A DNA stretch of 32,965 nucleotides from DASYRM01 sp036004405 (GTDB taxonomy: Bacteria; Acidobacteriota; Vicinamibacteria; Vicinamibacterales; UBA2999). The position numbers and the translations under genes are program-made. The notes beneath the pieces are model-generated. The model did no database searches. It was not told where the DNA came from and worked only from the letters and a program-made list of their open reading frames with translations. The stretch's first letter is position 1, and each line of letters starts with the position of its first letter. Shown here one piece after another: positions 1 to 8,368 of this stretch. The DNA lies in assembly GCA_036004405.1 (NCBI GenBank), contig DASYRM010000044.1:1-32965 (forward strand), read 5' to 3'.

Positions 1-2
1 AA

Positions 3-1292
3 AGCTCGCAGCGCGTGCTGGAGGACGCCACCGAAAGCTTCCAGCTACAGCTCCTCAAGGAAGAGGACAACGGCGAGGAAAGCCTCACCGTCGAGCGGCT
101 GACCAGCGACATCAGCCCCGTCATCCGTCTGGTGGACTCCACGATCTACACCGCCATTCAGCGGCGCGCCAGCGACATTCACATCGAGACGCAGGACGAC
201 GCGGTGCACGTGAAGTACCGCATCGACGGCGTGCTGCAGCCGGCCATGCAGCCGATCGCCAAGCAGCATCACAGCGCCATCATCTCGCGCGTCAAGGTGA
301 TGGCCGAGCTCGACATCGCCGAGAAGCGCGTGCCGCAGGACGGCCGCTTCAAGGTGCGGATGCCGGGCAAGACGATCGACTTCCGCGTGTCGATCATGCC
401 GAGCGTGCACGGCGAGGACGCCGTCATCCGCATCCTCGACAAGGAATCGATCAGCGAGCAGTTCACCGAGCTGAAGCTCGACATCCTCGGCTTCCCGGAG
501 CAGGAGCTGCGGCGCTTCCGCAAGTACATCCGCGAACCCTACGGGATGGTGCTCGTCACCGGCCCGACCGGGTCCGGCAAGACCACCACGCTCTACGCGG
601 CGCTCTCGGAGATCAAGACCGTCGAAGACAAGATCGTCACCATCGAGGATCCGGTCGAATACCAGCTCAAAGGGATCACGCAGATCCCGATCAACGAGAA
701 GAAGGGCCTCACTTTCGCGCGCGGCCTGCGTTCGATTCTGCGGCACGACCCCGACAAGATCATGGTGGGCGAGATTCGCGACCCGGAGACGGCGCAGATC
801 GCCATTCAGTCCGCCCTCACCGGCCACCTGGTCTTCACCACCGTCCATGCCAACAACGTGGTGGACGTGCTGGGCCGCTTCTTGAACATGGGCGTGGAAC
901 CCTATCAGTTCGTGTCCGCGCTCAACTGCGTGATGGCGCAGCGGCTGGTGCGGCTCACCTGCTCGCACTGCAGGCGGCCGGTTCGGGTGGACCCCAAGCT
1001 GCTCGAGGAGTCCGGCCTCAGCCCCTCGCTGGCGCAGACGCACCAGTTCTTCGAGGGGGCCGGCTGCATGGACTGCGGCGGGAGCGGCTTCAAGGGGCGC
1101 ACCGCCATCTGCGAGCTCCTCGATCTGTCCGACCGGATTCGCGAAATGATCCTGGCCCGCCGGCCCGCCTCCGAGGTCAAGAAGGCGGCCCACGAGGAGG
1201 GGATGCGCTTCCTCCGGGAGTCGGCCATCGAGAAGGTCCTCAAGGGCATGACCACCCTCAAGGAAATCAACAAAGTCACGTTCGTGGAATAG
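3..1292 (+). CDS. gspE: GspE/PilB-family secretion ATPase, 5'-truncated by window edge
   Basis: Hexameric cytoplasmic ATPase that powers pseudopilus or pilus assembly. The reading frame is open from base 3, so the N-terminal domain lies outside the window; 429 residues are visible. In visible numbering: the RRASDIHIE motif of the N2 domain near residue 55, a Walker A GPTGSGKTT at 187-195, a Walker-B-type region IMVGEIRD with its glutamate at 257, and a zinc-binding tetracysteine (CSHC at 320-323, CMDC at 355-358) typical of GspE and many PilB proteins. It is the first visible gene of a same-strand cluster running to 9247. No GspF/PilC platform gene follows it, so that partner must lie upstream or elsewhere. 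GspE versus PilB cannot be settled from this gene; the pseudopilins downstream favour a T2SS-like label. Confidence 0.95.
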   Translation, partial: SSQRVLEDATESFQLQLLKEEDNGEESLTVERLTSDISPVIRLVDSTIYTAIQRRASDIHIETQDDAVHVKYRIDGVLQPAMQPIAKQHHSAIISRVKVMAELDIAEKRVPQDGRFKVRMPGKTIDFRVSIMPSVHGEDAVIRILDKESISEQFTELKLDILGFPEQELRRFRKYIREPYGMVLVTGPTGSGKTTTLYAALSEIKTVEDKIVTIEDPVEYQLKGITQIPINEKKGLTFARGLRSILRHDPDKIMVGEIRDPETAQIAIQSALTGHLVFTTVHANNVVDVLGRFLNMGVEPYQFVSALNCVMAQRLVRLTCSHCRRPVRVDPKLLEESGLSPSLAQTHQFFEGAGCMDCGGSGFKGRTAICELLDLSDRIREMILARRPASEVKKAAHEEGMRFLRESAIEKVLKGMTTLKEINKVTFVE

Positions 1293-1314
1293 CGCGCCGA
1301 TACAGAGTGAAACG

Positions 1315-2277
1315 ATGAGTATCTTCACCTCCTGGCTCGCAAGCCCTCCGCCCGATGCTGCGCTCGAGCTGGCGCCGGATTCGGTGTCGGGCGCGGTCGT
1401 CTCGGCCCGCGGGGCGGACGCCACGGTCCAGAGTTTTGCCTTCGAACCGCTGCCGGCAGGCGCCCTGGTGCCGTCGCTGACAGGGCAGAACCTGGTGGAC
1501 CGGGCCGCGGTGGTGGCCGCCATCAAGGCCGTGATCGACCGCATTGGACGGCCGAAGAAGGTGGCGCTCGTGGTGCCCGACCTCGCGACGCGCGTGTCGC
1601 TGGTGCGCTTCGAGCAGGTGCCGGCGTCGCGCGAAGACCTTGACCAGCTCATCCGGTGGCAGGTCAAGAAGTCGGCGCCGTTCCCGATCGAAGAGGCGAG
1701 CCTCACGTGGACGCCGGGCTCACAGGCGATCGACGGCGGGCACGAGTTCGTCGTGGCTTTGGCGCGACAAGACGTGATCCGGGAATACGAATCTGCGTGC
1801 GAGAGCGCAGGATTGCACGCCGGCCTGGTGGATCTGTCCACCTTCAGCGTCGTGAACTGCTATCTTGCCGGCGGCCGCGTGCCGACGGGGGACTGGCTGG
1901 TCGTGCAGGTACGGTCCGACTACACGTCGATTGCCATCATGCGTGGCGGCGACGTCATCTTCTTCCGAAACAGAGGAGAAGGGGAGGGCGACGCGCTCGC
2001 GGATCTCGTGCACCAGACCACCATGTACTACCAGGACCGCCTGTCGGGGCAGGGATTCACGCGCGTGCTGGTCGGCGGCACCGGCCGTCCGGGCGGCGAT
2101 CTCGAGATGGCGCGTCGCGGGCTCGAGGAGCGCCTGGGCGTGCCGGTCGAAACGATCGACCCGACCCGTGTGGCCACGCTCACCGATCGCATCACCGTCA
2201 GCCGTGATGTGATGGCACGCCTGGCGCCGCTCGTCGGCATGATGCTGCGCACGCGGCAGGAAACGGCAGCCGCCTGA
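1315..2277 (+). CDS. pilM: PilM-like actin-fold assembly protein
   Basis: A 320-residue cytoplasmic protein of the PilM (type IV pilus) / GspL cytoplasmic-domain family, which binds the N-terminus of PilN and links the ATPase to the inner-membrane complex. It has no membrane segment, the length is close to the family norm of about 350, and the order PilM-PilN-PilO is the canonical one. The region around residues 95-130 (LIRWQVKKSAPFPIEEASLTW in two halves) is a characteristic PilM segment. It starts 22 bp after gspE and its TGA overlaps the next ATG by one base (TGATG), which implies translational coupling. Sequence similarity within this family is low, so the call rests on both synteny and motif. 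Confidence 0.85.
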   Translation: MSIFTSWLASPPPDAALELAPDSVSGAVVSARGADATVQSFAFEPLPAGALVPSLTGQNLVDRAAVVAAIKAVIDRIGRPKKVALVVPDLATRVSLVRFEQVPASREDLDQLIRWQVKKSAPFPIEEASLTWTPGSQAIDGGHEFVVALARQDVIREYESACESAGLHAGLVDLSTFSVVNCYLAGGRVPTGDWLVVQVRSDYTSIAIMRGGDVIFFRNRGEGEGDALADLVHQTTMYYQDRLSGQGFTRVLVGGTGRPGGDLEMARRGLEERLGVPVETIDPTRVATLTDRITVSRDVMARLAPLVGMMLRTRQETAAA

Positions 2278-2906
2278 TGCTGCGTACCAACCTTTCCACC
2301 CGGCCCTTCTACAACGTCCGCGCGGTCCGCGCGCTGCTCGGCCTGTTCGCGCTCGTCGTGGCCGCTTTCACGCTCTTCAATGCGGTGCAGCTCATCACGC
2401 TCCGCACCAGGCAGAACACGCTCAGCGCCGACGCCGTGCGCGCCGAGAACGAGGCGGCACGCCTGCGCAGCCAGGCGGCCGGCTTCCGCGCCCGGATCGA
2501 CCCGCGCGAGCTGGCCTCCGTGTCGGCGGACGCCAAGGAAGCCAACGCCATCATCGATCGGCGGGCGTTCTCGTGGACGACGCTGTTCTCGCAGTTCGAG
2601 CAGGCGCTGCCGCCCGACGTGCGCATCACCGCCGTCCAACCGCGGCGTGAGCAGGACGGCACCTTCGCGGTCAACATCGGCGTCCAGGCGCGGCGAGTCG
2701 AAGACGTCGAGGCCTTCATCCAGGCCCTCGAGGCGGGAGCTCCGTTCAAGGAAGTGCTCGCGCGAGAAGAGCAGACCGGCGACAACGGCCTGATCGAGGC
2801 CATCATCGACGGCCGCTACCTGCCCGAGCGGCCGGGGGCGTCGGCCGCGCCGGCCTCGGGTCCCGACACCACGGCCAGCGCCGCCGGAAAGCGGGCGTCG
2901 CGATGA
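2277..2906 (+). CDS. pilN: PilN-like inner-membrane assembly protein
   Basis: A bitopic protein of 209 residues. It begins with the PilN hallmark NLSTRPFYN (residues 4-12), the cytoplasmic tail that docks in PilM. One transmembrane helix follows at about residues 17-38, then a periplasmic coiled coil and a ferredoxin-like domain near 100-170. The C-terminus is Ala/Pro-rich and low in complexity. The ATG overlaps the pilM stop and its own TGA overlaps the pilO ATG (ATGA), so pilM, pilN and pilO should be translated as a coupled set. In the family, PilN pairs with PilO to form the periplasmic scaffold between the platform and the secretin. Confidence 0.85.
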   Translation: MLRTNLSTRPFYNVRAVRALLGLFALVVAAFTLFNAVQLITLRTRQNTLSADAVRAENEAARLRSQAAGFRARIDPRELASVSADAKEANAIIDRRAFSWTTLFSQFEQALPPDVRITAVQPRREQDGTFAVNIGVQARRVEDVEAFIQALEAGAPFKEVLAREEQTGDNGLIEAIIDGRYLPERPGASAAPASGPDTTASAAGKRASR

Positions 2907-3484
2907 GCGCGCCGCAGACCACCCTGGCGCGACGGGTCTTCGCCGAGAACCGCAAGCCGATCATCTGGCTCGCCGCCGCGCTCGTCATCAACGTGCTCGT
3001 GTACGCCTTCGGCGTCTACCCGCTGGCGGAGCGCGTGGCCAACGTCTCGGAGCGCAACGACAAGGCCGCGCGGGAACTCGCCGCCGCCCGGGTCGAAAAC
3101 CAGCAGGCGTCGGGCGCCCTCACCGGCAAGGACGAGGCGGTCACCAAGCTCGGCAAGTTCTACACCGAGGTGCTGCCGCGGGATCTGGCCAACGCCCGGC
3201 AGCTCACGCACCTGCGGCTCGCGCAGCTGGCCCGCATGCACAACCTGCGCTACGCCCGCGCCCAGTCCGAACCCGTCCTCGCCAAGGACAGCAAGCTCAC
3301 GCAGCTCAAGACGGAGCTGAACCTGGCCGGCAGTTACGCCAGCGTGCGCGCATTCCTCCACAGCCTGGAGACGGCGCCGCAGTTCGTCGTCATCGATAAC
3401 GTCGCCCTGGGTGAGAGCCAGGAATCCGACGACCGCGTCGATCTGACGCTGGCCGTGTCCACCTACTACCGGAGCACCCCATGA
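2903..3484 (+). CDS. pilO: PilO-like inner-membrane assembly protein
   Basis: A bitopic protein of 193 residues with a short basic cytoplasmic tail, one transmembrane helix at about residues 20-37, a coiled-coil stretch near 44-80 and a C-terminal domain ending in a beta-rich segment (LTLAVSTYYRS). This is the PilO/GspM architecture: in type IV pili it heterodimerises with PilN and contacts the PilP lipoprotein. Its ends overlap pilN and the next gene by four bases each (ATGA). Assignment is by topology, size and position, as the family diverges quickly. Confidence 0.8.
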   Translation: MSAPQTTLARRVFAENRKPIIWLAAALVINVLVYAFGVYPLAERVANVSERNDKAARELAAARVENQQASGALTGKDEAVTKLGKFYTEVLPRDLANARQLTHLRLAQLARMHNLRYARAQSEPVLAKDSKLTQLKTELNLAGSYASVRAFLHSLETAPQFVVIDNVALGESQESDDRVDLTLAVSTYYRSTP

Positions 3485-4023
3485 GCGGGCTCCTGCGTCG
3501 CCAGGTACTCATCCCGCTGCTGGTCGTTCTGCTTGGCGGCGGCGCCTACGTGACGAAGCCGTGGTCGGCGGATCAGCCGGCGCCGGCGCGTCAGCAGGCT
3601 CCCGCAGCCGCCGCGCGAGCCGCCCAGAGCGGCCCGGTGGCCGACGTCCGCCTCGATCTGCTGACGGCGACCGGCGGCGATACGGCGACGGTGTCGCGCA
3701 ATCCGTTCCGCTTCCAGCAGCGCGCGGTGCCCGCGACGGCCACCCGCCGCGCGGCGCCGCGCCCCGAGGTCATCGCGCCGCCGGTCCCGACGGGGCCGCC
3801 GCCACCGCCGCCCATCACGCTGCGCTTCATCGGGCTGATCGAAGCACCGCCCCGCACCGGCCGCGTCGCGCTGTTGAGCGACGGGCGCGGGGGTCTCATG
3901 TCGGGCCGCGAAGGCGACACCGTGGACGGCCGCTACCGCATGCTGCGGGTGGGGACCGATTCCATCGAGATGGCGTACGTGGACGGCCGAGGGCGACAGA
4001 CCATTCGACTGTCAGGACAATGA
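3481..4023 (+). CDS. PilP/GspC-like periplasmic connector
   Basis: A 180-residue protein with an N-terminal signal anchor (hydrophobic residues 8-22, no lipobox cysteine), an Ala/Pro-rich spacer, a run of prolines near residue 105, and a C-terminal beta domain from about 112 (ITLRFIGLIE, then GRVALLSDG, GREGDTVDGRYRML, IEMAY). That fold pattern matches the homology region shared by PilP and GspC, which binds the N-domain of the secretin. It sits between pilO and the secretin gene, exactly where pilP is found in type IV pilus operons, but it is membrane-anchored like GspC rather than lipidated like classical PilP. It overlaps both neighbours by a few bases. Confidence 0.7.
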   Translation: MSGLLRRQVLIPLLVVLLGGGAYVTKPWSADQPAPARQQAPAAAARAAQSGPVADVRLDLLTATGGDTATVSRNPFRFQQRAVPATATRRAAPRPEVIAPPVPTGPPPPPPITLRFIGLIEAPPRTGRVALLSDGRGGLMSGREGDTVDGRYRMLRVGTDSIEMAYVDGRGRQTIRLSGQ

Positions 4024-6374
4024 TGCATTCACACACACGTCGTGCAGGAACGATCGCCGTCGTGCTGCTGGCCATCCTCGCGGCCGGCTGCGGGGCCAGG
4101 GGCTCGTTCAACCGAGGCGACCGGGCGGCGCTCGCTGGCGACTGGGACGCCGCGGTGGAGTACTACCGCAAGGCGCTCCAGGCCGATCCCAAGCGGGCCG
4201 ACTACACGATCGCGCTCGAGCGCGCCATGATTACCGCCTCGGTGCGCCATCTCGATCAGGCTCGCGTTTTCGAAGCGCGTGGCCAGCTCGACGAAGCCCT
4301 GCGCGAATACCGCCGCGCCAGCGAATACGATCCGCCGAACCGGCAGGTGGCCGCCAAGGTGACGGAAATCGAGCGCCGCATCCGCGATCAGGCCGAAGCG
4401 GCCGCGCCGCGGTCGAACATCACCCAGCTGCGCCAGAACGCGCGCTCGACCACACCGCCGCCGCTCTTCAATCTGACGACGGTGCTGCCGGGCATCCGCT
4501 TCACCAACGCCAGCCTGCGCGACATTCTGGGCTCCATCGGCATGTCGGCCGGCATCAACGTCACATTCGACAACACCTTCCAGGACCGGCAGTATTCGGT
4601 CCAGATGGACAACTCGACGCTCGAAGAGGCGCTGACGCAGATCACGGCCGCCAACCAGCTGTTCTACAAGGTGCAGTCGCCCCGCATCATCATCGTCGTG
4701 CCCGACAACGTCCAGAAGCGCGCACAGTACGAAGAGCAGGTCATCCGCACCTTCTTCATCTCACATGCCGACGCGACGGAGCTGGCCCAGACGCTCAACA
4801 CGGTCATCCGCGTCGGCGGTGGTCAGGTCGCGCCGTCGATTTCGCCGAACAAGACGGCCAACACCATCGTCGTCCGGGCGACCACGGCGGTGATGGCGAT
4901 CATCGAGCGGCTGATCGACGTCAACGACAACCCCCGCGCCGAGATCCTGGTGGACGTCCAGATCCTCGAGGTCAACAAGTCGCGCACGAAGCAGTTCGGC
5001 CTCGACCTGGGCGACTACACGATCCAGACGGTGTTCTCACCGACGGCCAGCGCCACCGGAGCGACGACCACCACGGGCGGCACGTCCACGACCAGCTCCA
5101 CGCTGACGCCGCAGCCGTTCAACGTGAACGCGGTGTCGCGTGGCATCAACACCGCCGACTTCTACGCCGCCGTCCCGTCGGCCGCCGTGCGCTTCCTCGA
5201 GACCGACATCGAGACTCGTCTCATCGTCAAGACGCAGCTTCGCGGCGCCGAGGGACAGAAGATGACGCTGAACCTCGGCGAGGAGGTGCCGGTGCCGAGC
5301 ACCACCTTCACGCCGGTGGCGCAGGGCGGCGCGGCGTTCAATCCGCTGACGTCGTTCAGCTATCGCAACGTCGGCGTCAACGTGGAGCTCACGCCGCGAG
5401 TGACCTACGAGGGCGATGTCTCGGTCGAGCTCCAGGTGGAGAATGGCTCGCTCGGCAAGGGCCTCAACGTCGCAGGACAGGCGCTCCCGTCGTTCAACAC
5501 CCGCAAGGTCGTCACCAAGCTGCGGCTCCGCGACGGCGAGTCGAATCTGCTCGCCGGCCTGCTGCAGGAGGACGAGCGACGCTCGCTCCGCGGCTTCCCG
5601 ACGCTGCTCCGGCTGCCGGTGATCAAGCAGCTGCTGTCGTCGAACGACAACACGATTGGCCAGACCGACATCGTGATGCTGATGACGCCGCGCATTGTGC
5701 GCACGCACGAGCTCACTCAGCAGGACGTCAATCCGATCTTCGTCGGCACCCAGCAGAATCTCGGGCTTCAGGGCCCGCCGCCGGTCATCATTCAGGAAGT
5801 GCAGGTGCCCGCTCCAGCGGCGGCCGGCGCGCCCGCCGCCGCCCCGGGCGCCGCCGTGCCAGCTCCGGCGCCCGCGCCGGCTCCCGCCACTCCAGCGCAG
5901 GCGGCCCCGCCCGCCGCCGGTCCAGCGGCGACGCCTGGCGTGGCGAGGGCCTCTGGCACCGCGCAGATCGTTGTGTCGCCGCCGTCGGCCGATTTCCGCG
6001 TCGGCGGGGGTCCGTACACGCTACCCATTTCGGTCACCGGCGCCTCGCAGCTGTCGTCGATGTCGCTGACCGTGACCTTCAACCCCGCCGTCCTGCGTGT
6101 CCGCAGCGTGCAGGAAGGCAGCTTCATGCGCTCGGGCGGCGTGCAGGCCTCGTTCACCAACCGCGCGGACGCGGGTGCGGGCCGCGTCGATATCGCCATC
6201 GTGCGTCCGGGCGACACCACCGGGGTGGCCGGCACCGGGCTCCTGGCGGCGCTCGTGATCGACGCCATTGGAGCGGGCCCGGCGAACCTGCAGGTGACCG
6301 GGACGGGGACGGCGCCCGGCGGCGCGCCGATCGCGCTGCAGTTTTCGCCCGTGACGGCGGTGACGGCCAAGTAG
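4020..6374 (+). CDS. gspD: Secretin (GspD/PilQ family) with N-terminal TPRs and C-terminal cohesin-like domain
   Basis: Outer-membrane secretin channel, 784 residues from the first of two adjacent ATGs (ATGATG at 4020-4025; the second is equally possible). A lipoprotein signal ends in LAAGC with the cysteine at 24. Residues 30-125 form tetratricopeptide-like repeats. Residues 145-235 carry an STN/secretin N0-type domain, followed by an N1-like domain to about 300. The secretin core spans about 305-565 and includes the IVMLMTPRIV strand near its end. A linker of about 80 Ala/Pro-rich residues leads to a beta-rich domain at 645-784 (LPISVTG, MSLTVTFNPAVLRV, VDIAIVRPG) that resembles cohesin domains. 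The TPR-secretin-cohesin order is unlike textbook GspD or PilQ. The lipid anchor suggests self-piloting to the outer membrane. Translation is coupled to the upstream gene by overlap. Confidence 0.9.
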   Translation: MMHSHTRRAGTIAVVLLAILAAGCGARGSFNRGDRAALAGDWDAAVEYYRKALQADPKRADYTIALERAMITASVRHLDQARVFEARGQLDEALREYRRASEYDPPNRQVAAKVTEIERRIRDQAEAAAPRSNITQLRQNARSTTPPPLFNLTTVLPGIRFTNASLRDILGSIGMSAGINVTFDNTFQDRQYSVQMDNSTLEEALTQITAANQLFYKVQSPRIIIVVPDNVQKRAQYEEQVIRTFFISHADATELAQTLNTVIRVGGGQVAPSISPNKTANTIVVRATTAVMAIIERLIDVNDNPRAEILVDVQILEVNKSRTKQFGLDLGDYTIQTVFSPTASATGATTTTGGTSTTSSTLTPQPFNVNAVSRGINTADFYAAVPSAAVRFLETDIETRLIVKTQLRGAEGQKMTLNLGEEVPVPSTTFTPVAQGGAAFNPLTSFSYRNVGVNVELTPRVTYEGDVSVELQVENGSLGKGLNVAGQALPSFNTRKVVTKLRLRDGESNLLAGLLQEDERRSLRGFPTLLRLPVIKQLLSSNDNTIGQTDIVMLMTPRIVRTHELTQQDVNPIFVGTQQNLGLQGPPPVIIQEVQVPAPAAAGAPAAAPGAAVPAPAPAPAPATPAQAAPPAAGPAATPGVARASGTAQIVVSPPSADFRVGGGPYTLPISVTGASQLSSMSLTVTFNPAVLRVRSVQEGSFMRSGGVQASFTNRADAGAGRVDIAIVRPGDTTGVAGTGLLAALVIDAIGAGPANLQVTGTGTAPGGAPIALQFSPVTAVTAK

Positions 6375-6378
6375 AGCC

Positions 6379-6903
6379 ATGCGCGCGCTGTCTACGCGAC
6401 CCGGCGGGATCAGAGGCTGCCTCTCGCAGCGGTCGGCTACCAGTGCCGGCGGCTACAGCTTCATCGAGCTGCTGGTGGTCGTGAGCATCCTGTTCGTGCT
6501 GGCCTCGGCGGCGATGCCGATGGCCCAGGTGGCGTCGCAACGCCAGCGTGAGATCGAGCTGCACCGCGACCTGCGAGAGATGCGGACGGCGATCGACAAG
6601 TTCAAGGACGCGGTGGATCAAGGGCTCATCCCGTCCACTGAAGTGACGCCCGGCAGCGAAGGCTATCCGGAGACGCTGCAGAAGCTCGTGGATGGCGTGA
6701 CGGCTGCCGGTGACGCCTCGGGGAGAAAGCTCAAGTTCCTGCGCCGCATCCCCATCGATCCGATGACGGGGAAGCCGGAGTGGGGCATGCGCGCCTACCA
6801 GGACAAGCCGGACACCACCACCTGGGGCGGGCAGAACGTGTTCGACGTGTATAGCAAGAGCGAGGGCAAGGCTCTCGATGGGACGAAGTACAGGGACTGG
6901 TAG
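6379..6903 (+). CDS. Pseudopilin, GspG-like
   Basis: A 174-residue type IV pilin-like protein. A 25-residue basic leader ends in Gly-Gly; prepilin peptidase cleavage would leave Tyr26 as +1 and Glu30 as the conserved +5 glutamate (YSFIELLVV), followed by the hydrophobic N-terminal helix. The C-terminal half has the short-pseudopilin pattern with a Pro-Ile-Asp-Pro segment (RRIPIDPMTGKPEW) typical of major pseudopilins. The protein ends in ALDGTKYRDW, nearly the same tail as the next gene. Its TAG is directly followed by the next ATG with no spacer. No prepilin peptidase gene is in the window. Confidence 0.85.
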   Translation: MRALSTRPGGIRGCLSQRSATSAGGYSFIELLVVVSILFVLASAAMPMAQVASQRQREIELHRDLREMRTAIDKFKDAVDQGLIPSTEVTPGSEGYPETLQKLVDGVTAAGDASGRKLKFLRRIPIDPMTGKPEWGMRAYQDKPDTTTWGGQNVFDVYSKSEGKALDGTKYRDW

Positions 6904-7323
6904 ATGAACGAGCAGCAGGTCACGCCGGAGCGTTCGTCGCGGGCGTCAGGGTTCACCTTGATGGAGATGATGATCGTGATGGTCCTCATCGTCATCCTGG
7001 CGGGCATCGGATTGTCCGTGTACGGCAACAGCGTGCAGCGCGCGAAGGAAGCCACGTTGAAGGAAGACCTCTTCCGGATGCGCGACGCGATCGACCAGTA
7101 CTACGCCGACAAGAACAAATATCCAGGGAGCCTCGAAGACCTCGTGAGCGAGAAGTATCTCCGGGCCGTACCGGTGGATCCGTTCACGCAGAAGACCGAC
7201 AGCTGGCAGACCACGACGTCGGAACCGGATCCTGGCAATCCCTCTCTGGAATCGGGCATCTCGAACGTGAAGAGCGGGTCGGAACAGACGGGACTGGACG
7301 GCTCGCGTTACGCGGACTGGTAA
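6904..7323 (+). CDS. gspG: Major pseudopilin GspG
   Basis: A 139-residue pseudopilin. A 16-residue leader ends in Gly16, with FTLMEMMIVM following (Phe17 is +1, Glu21 is +5), the classical class III signal. The mature protein has the long N-terminal helix and then ALKEDLFRMRDAIDQYYADKNKYP-type GspG sequence, the PVDPFT loop, and a C-terminus TGLDGSRYADW. Length and features match GspG. The gene abuts the previous pseudopilin stop codon, and the two appear to be paralogues sharing the C-terminal signature Leu-Asp-Gly-(Ser/Thr)-(Lys/Arg)-Tyr-x-Asp-Trp. Confidence 0.9.
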   Translation: MNEQQVTPERSSRASGFTLMEMMIVMVLIVILAGIGLSVYGNSVQRAKEATLKEDLFRMRDAIDQYYADKNKYPGSLEDLVSEKYLRAVPVDPFTQKTDSWQTTTSEPDPGNPSLESGISNVKSGSEQTGLDGSRYADW

Positions 7324-7342
7324 TCAACTGGTTACGAAAAAC

Positions 7343-8350
7343 ATGCGCACAGGCATTCGACAATTCGCATCGACCGCTGGAGTACCGGCCCTCGGCCTGC
7401 TGGCCGTGTTGGTCGTGGGCTGCGACAAGGTGCCGCTGACGGCGCCGGCCAGCTCCACGATCACGCTGACTGCGCCGACGCGGACGCTGCCGACCGGCGG
7501 CTCCACGGAGCTCTCGGCTCAGGTGATCGAGCCGGGCGGCACGCCGGTGCAGAACGGCACCACCGTCCGCTTCACGACCAACCTGGGACGCGTGGATCCC
7601 GTGGAAACGCAGACCCGCAACGGCGTCGCCACGACAACGTTCTTTGCCGGCGACGTCTCCGGCGCCGCCGAAGTGAAGGCCACGTCCGGTGGCGGCGGCA
7701 GCACCACGACAGGGACCGCCACGACGGCAACCAATGCGGTCACCATTCTCGTGGGTGCGGCGGCCATCGATTCGGTCACCGTGCGTGCCAGCGCCGGCTC
7801 GGTGCCGGCCACTGGCGGCACGGTGGACATCGTGGCCACCGTGTTCGCCACCGGCGGGACCAACGGCACGACGGCGGTCGTGGGCAGCCCGATGCCCGGC
7901 ATCGCGGTGTCGTTCAGTACCACTGCCGGGACGCTCTCGGGCACGCGCGAAGTGACCGACGGCAACGGCGAAGCCATAACACGGCTGACGACGGACGCCA
8001 ATGCGACGGTGACCGCAACGGCCGGCACGAAGACCGGCACGGTGGCGATTCAGGCGCTCAACCCGGTGGCGACGCCGACGATCTCGCTTGCGGGAGTCGG
8101 CGCCACGGCTACCTCGGCCGGGCAGCTCTTTACCTTCACAGCCACCGTGGCCAACAACGCGGCCTTGGGCTCGCCTACGAGTTTCCAATGGGATTTCGGC
8201 GACGGCACCACCGCGACGACGAACGGACCGTCGATTGGCCACGTGTATACACTCGAGCTCAAGACCTACAACGCCACGGTGCGAGCAGTGTTTGCTAACG
8301 GCACCGCCGTGTCCGCCTTGACGCAGATCATCACCGCGGACTTCCCGTAA
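7343..8350 (+). CDS. Lipoprotein with Ig-like repeats and a PKD domain
   Basis: A 335-residue predicted lipoprotein: the signal peptide ends in LVVGC with Cys27 as the lipidated residue. Residues 37-125 and about 140-230 look like bacterial Ig-like (Big-1/invasin-type) domains (STELSAQVIEPGG, VRFTTNLGRV, NGVATTTF; then IAVSFSTTAGTLSG, NGEAITRLTTDANATVTA). Residues 240-335 contain a PKD domain with its hallmark FQWDFGDG followed by GHVYT. The protein is rich in Thr, Gly and Ala. It lies inside the pseudopilin gene series, on the same strand with a 19-bp gap, so it probably belongs to the same surface machine, perhaps as an exposed or adhesive component. That role is inference. No enzymatic motif is seen. 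Confidence 0.8.
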   Translation: MRTGIRQFASTAGVPALGLLAVLVVGCDKVPLTAPASSTITLTAPTRTLPTGGSTELSAQVIEPGGTPVQNGTTVRFTTNLGRVDPVETQTRNGVATTTFFAGDVSGAAEVKATSGGGGSTTTGTATTATNAVTILVGAAAIDSVTVRASAGSVPATGGTVDIVATVFATGGTNGTTAVVGSPMPGIAVSFSTTAGTLSGTREVTDGNGEAITRLTTDANATVTATAGTKTGTVAIQALNPVATPTISLAGVGATATSAGQLFTFTATVANNAALGSPTSFQWDFGDGTTATTNGPSIGHVYTLELKTYNATVRAVFANGTAVSALTQIITADFP

Positions 8351-8368
8351 GCCGAGGTCGGCGTCCAC

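Noticed and set aside
45..1841. Long minus-strand open frame (598 codons) opposite gspE and pilM
   Set aside because: It is antisense to clearly conserved coding sequence, lacks any domain, and long antisense frames are expected in DNA this GC-rich.
4543..4553. TGTCGGCCGGC in the secretin gene as another palindrome copy
   Set aside because: Only the left part matches and it encodes conserved secretin sequence; in this base composition such half-matches occur by chance.
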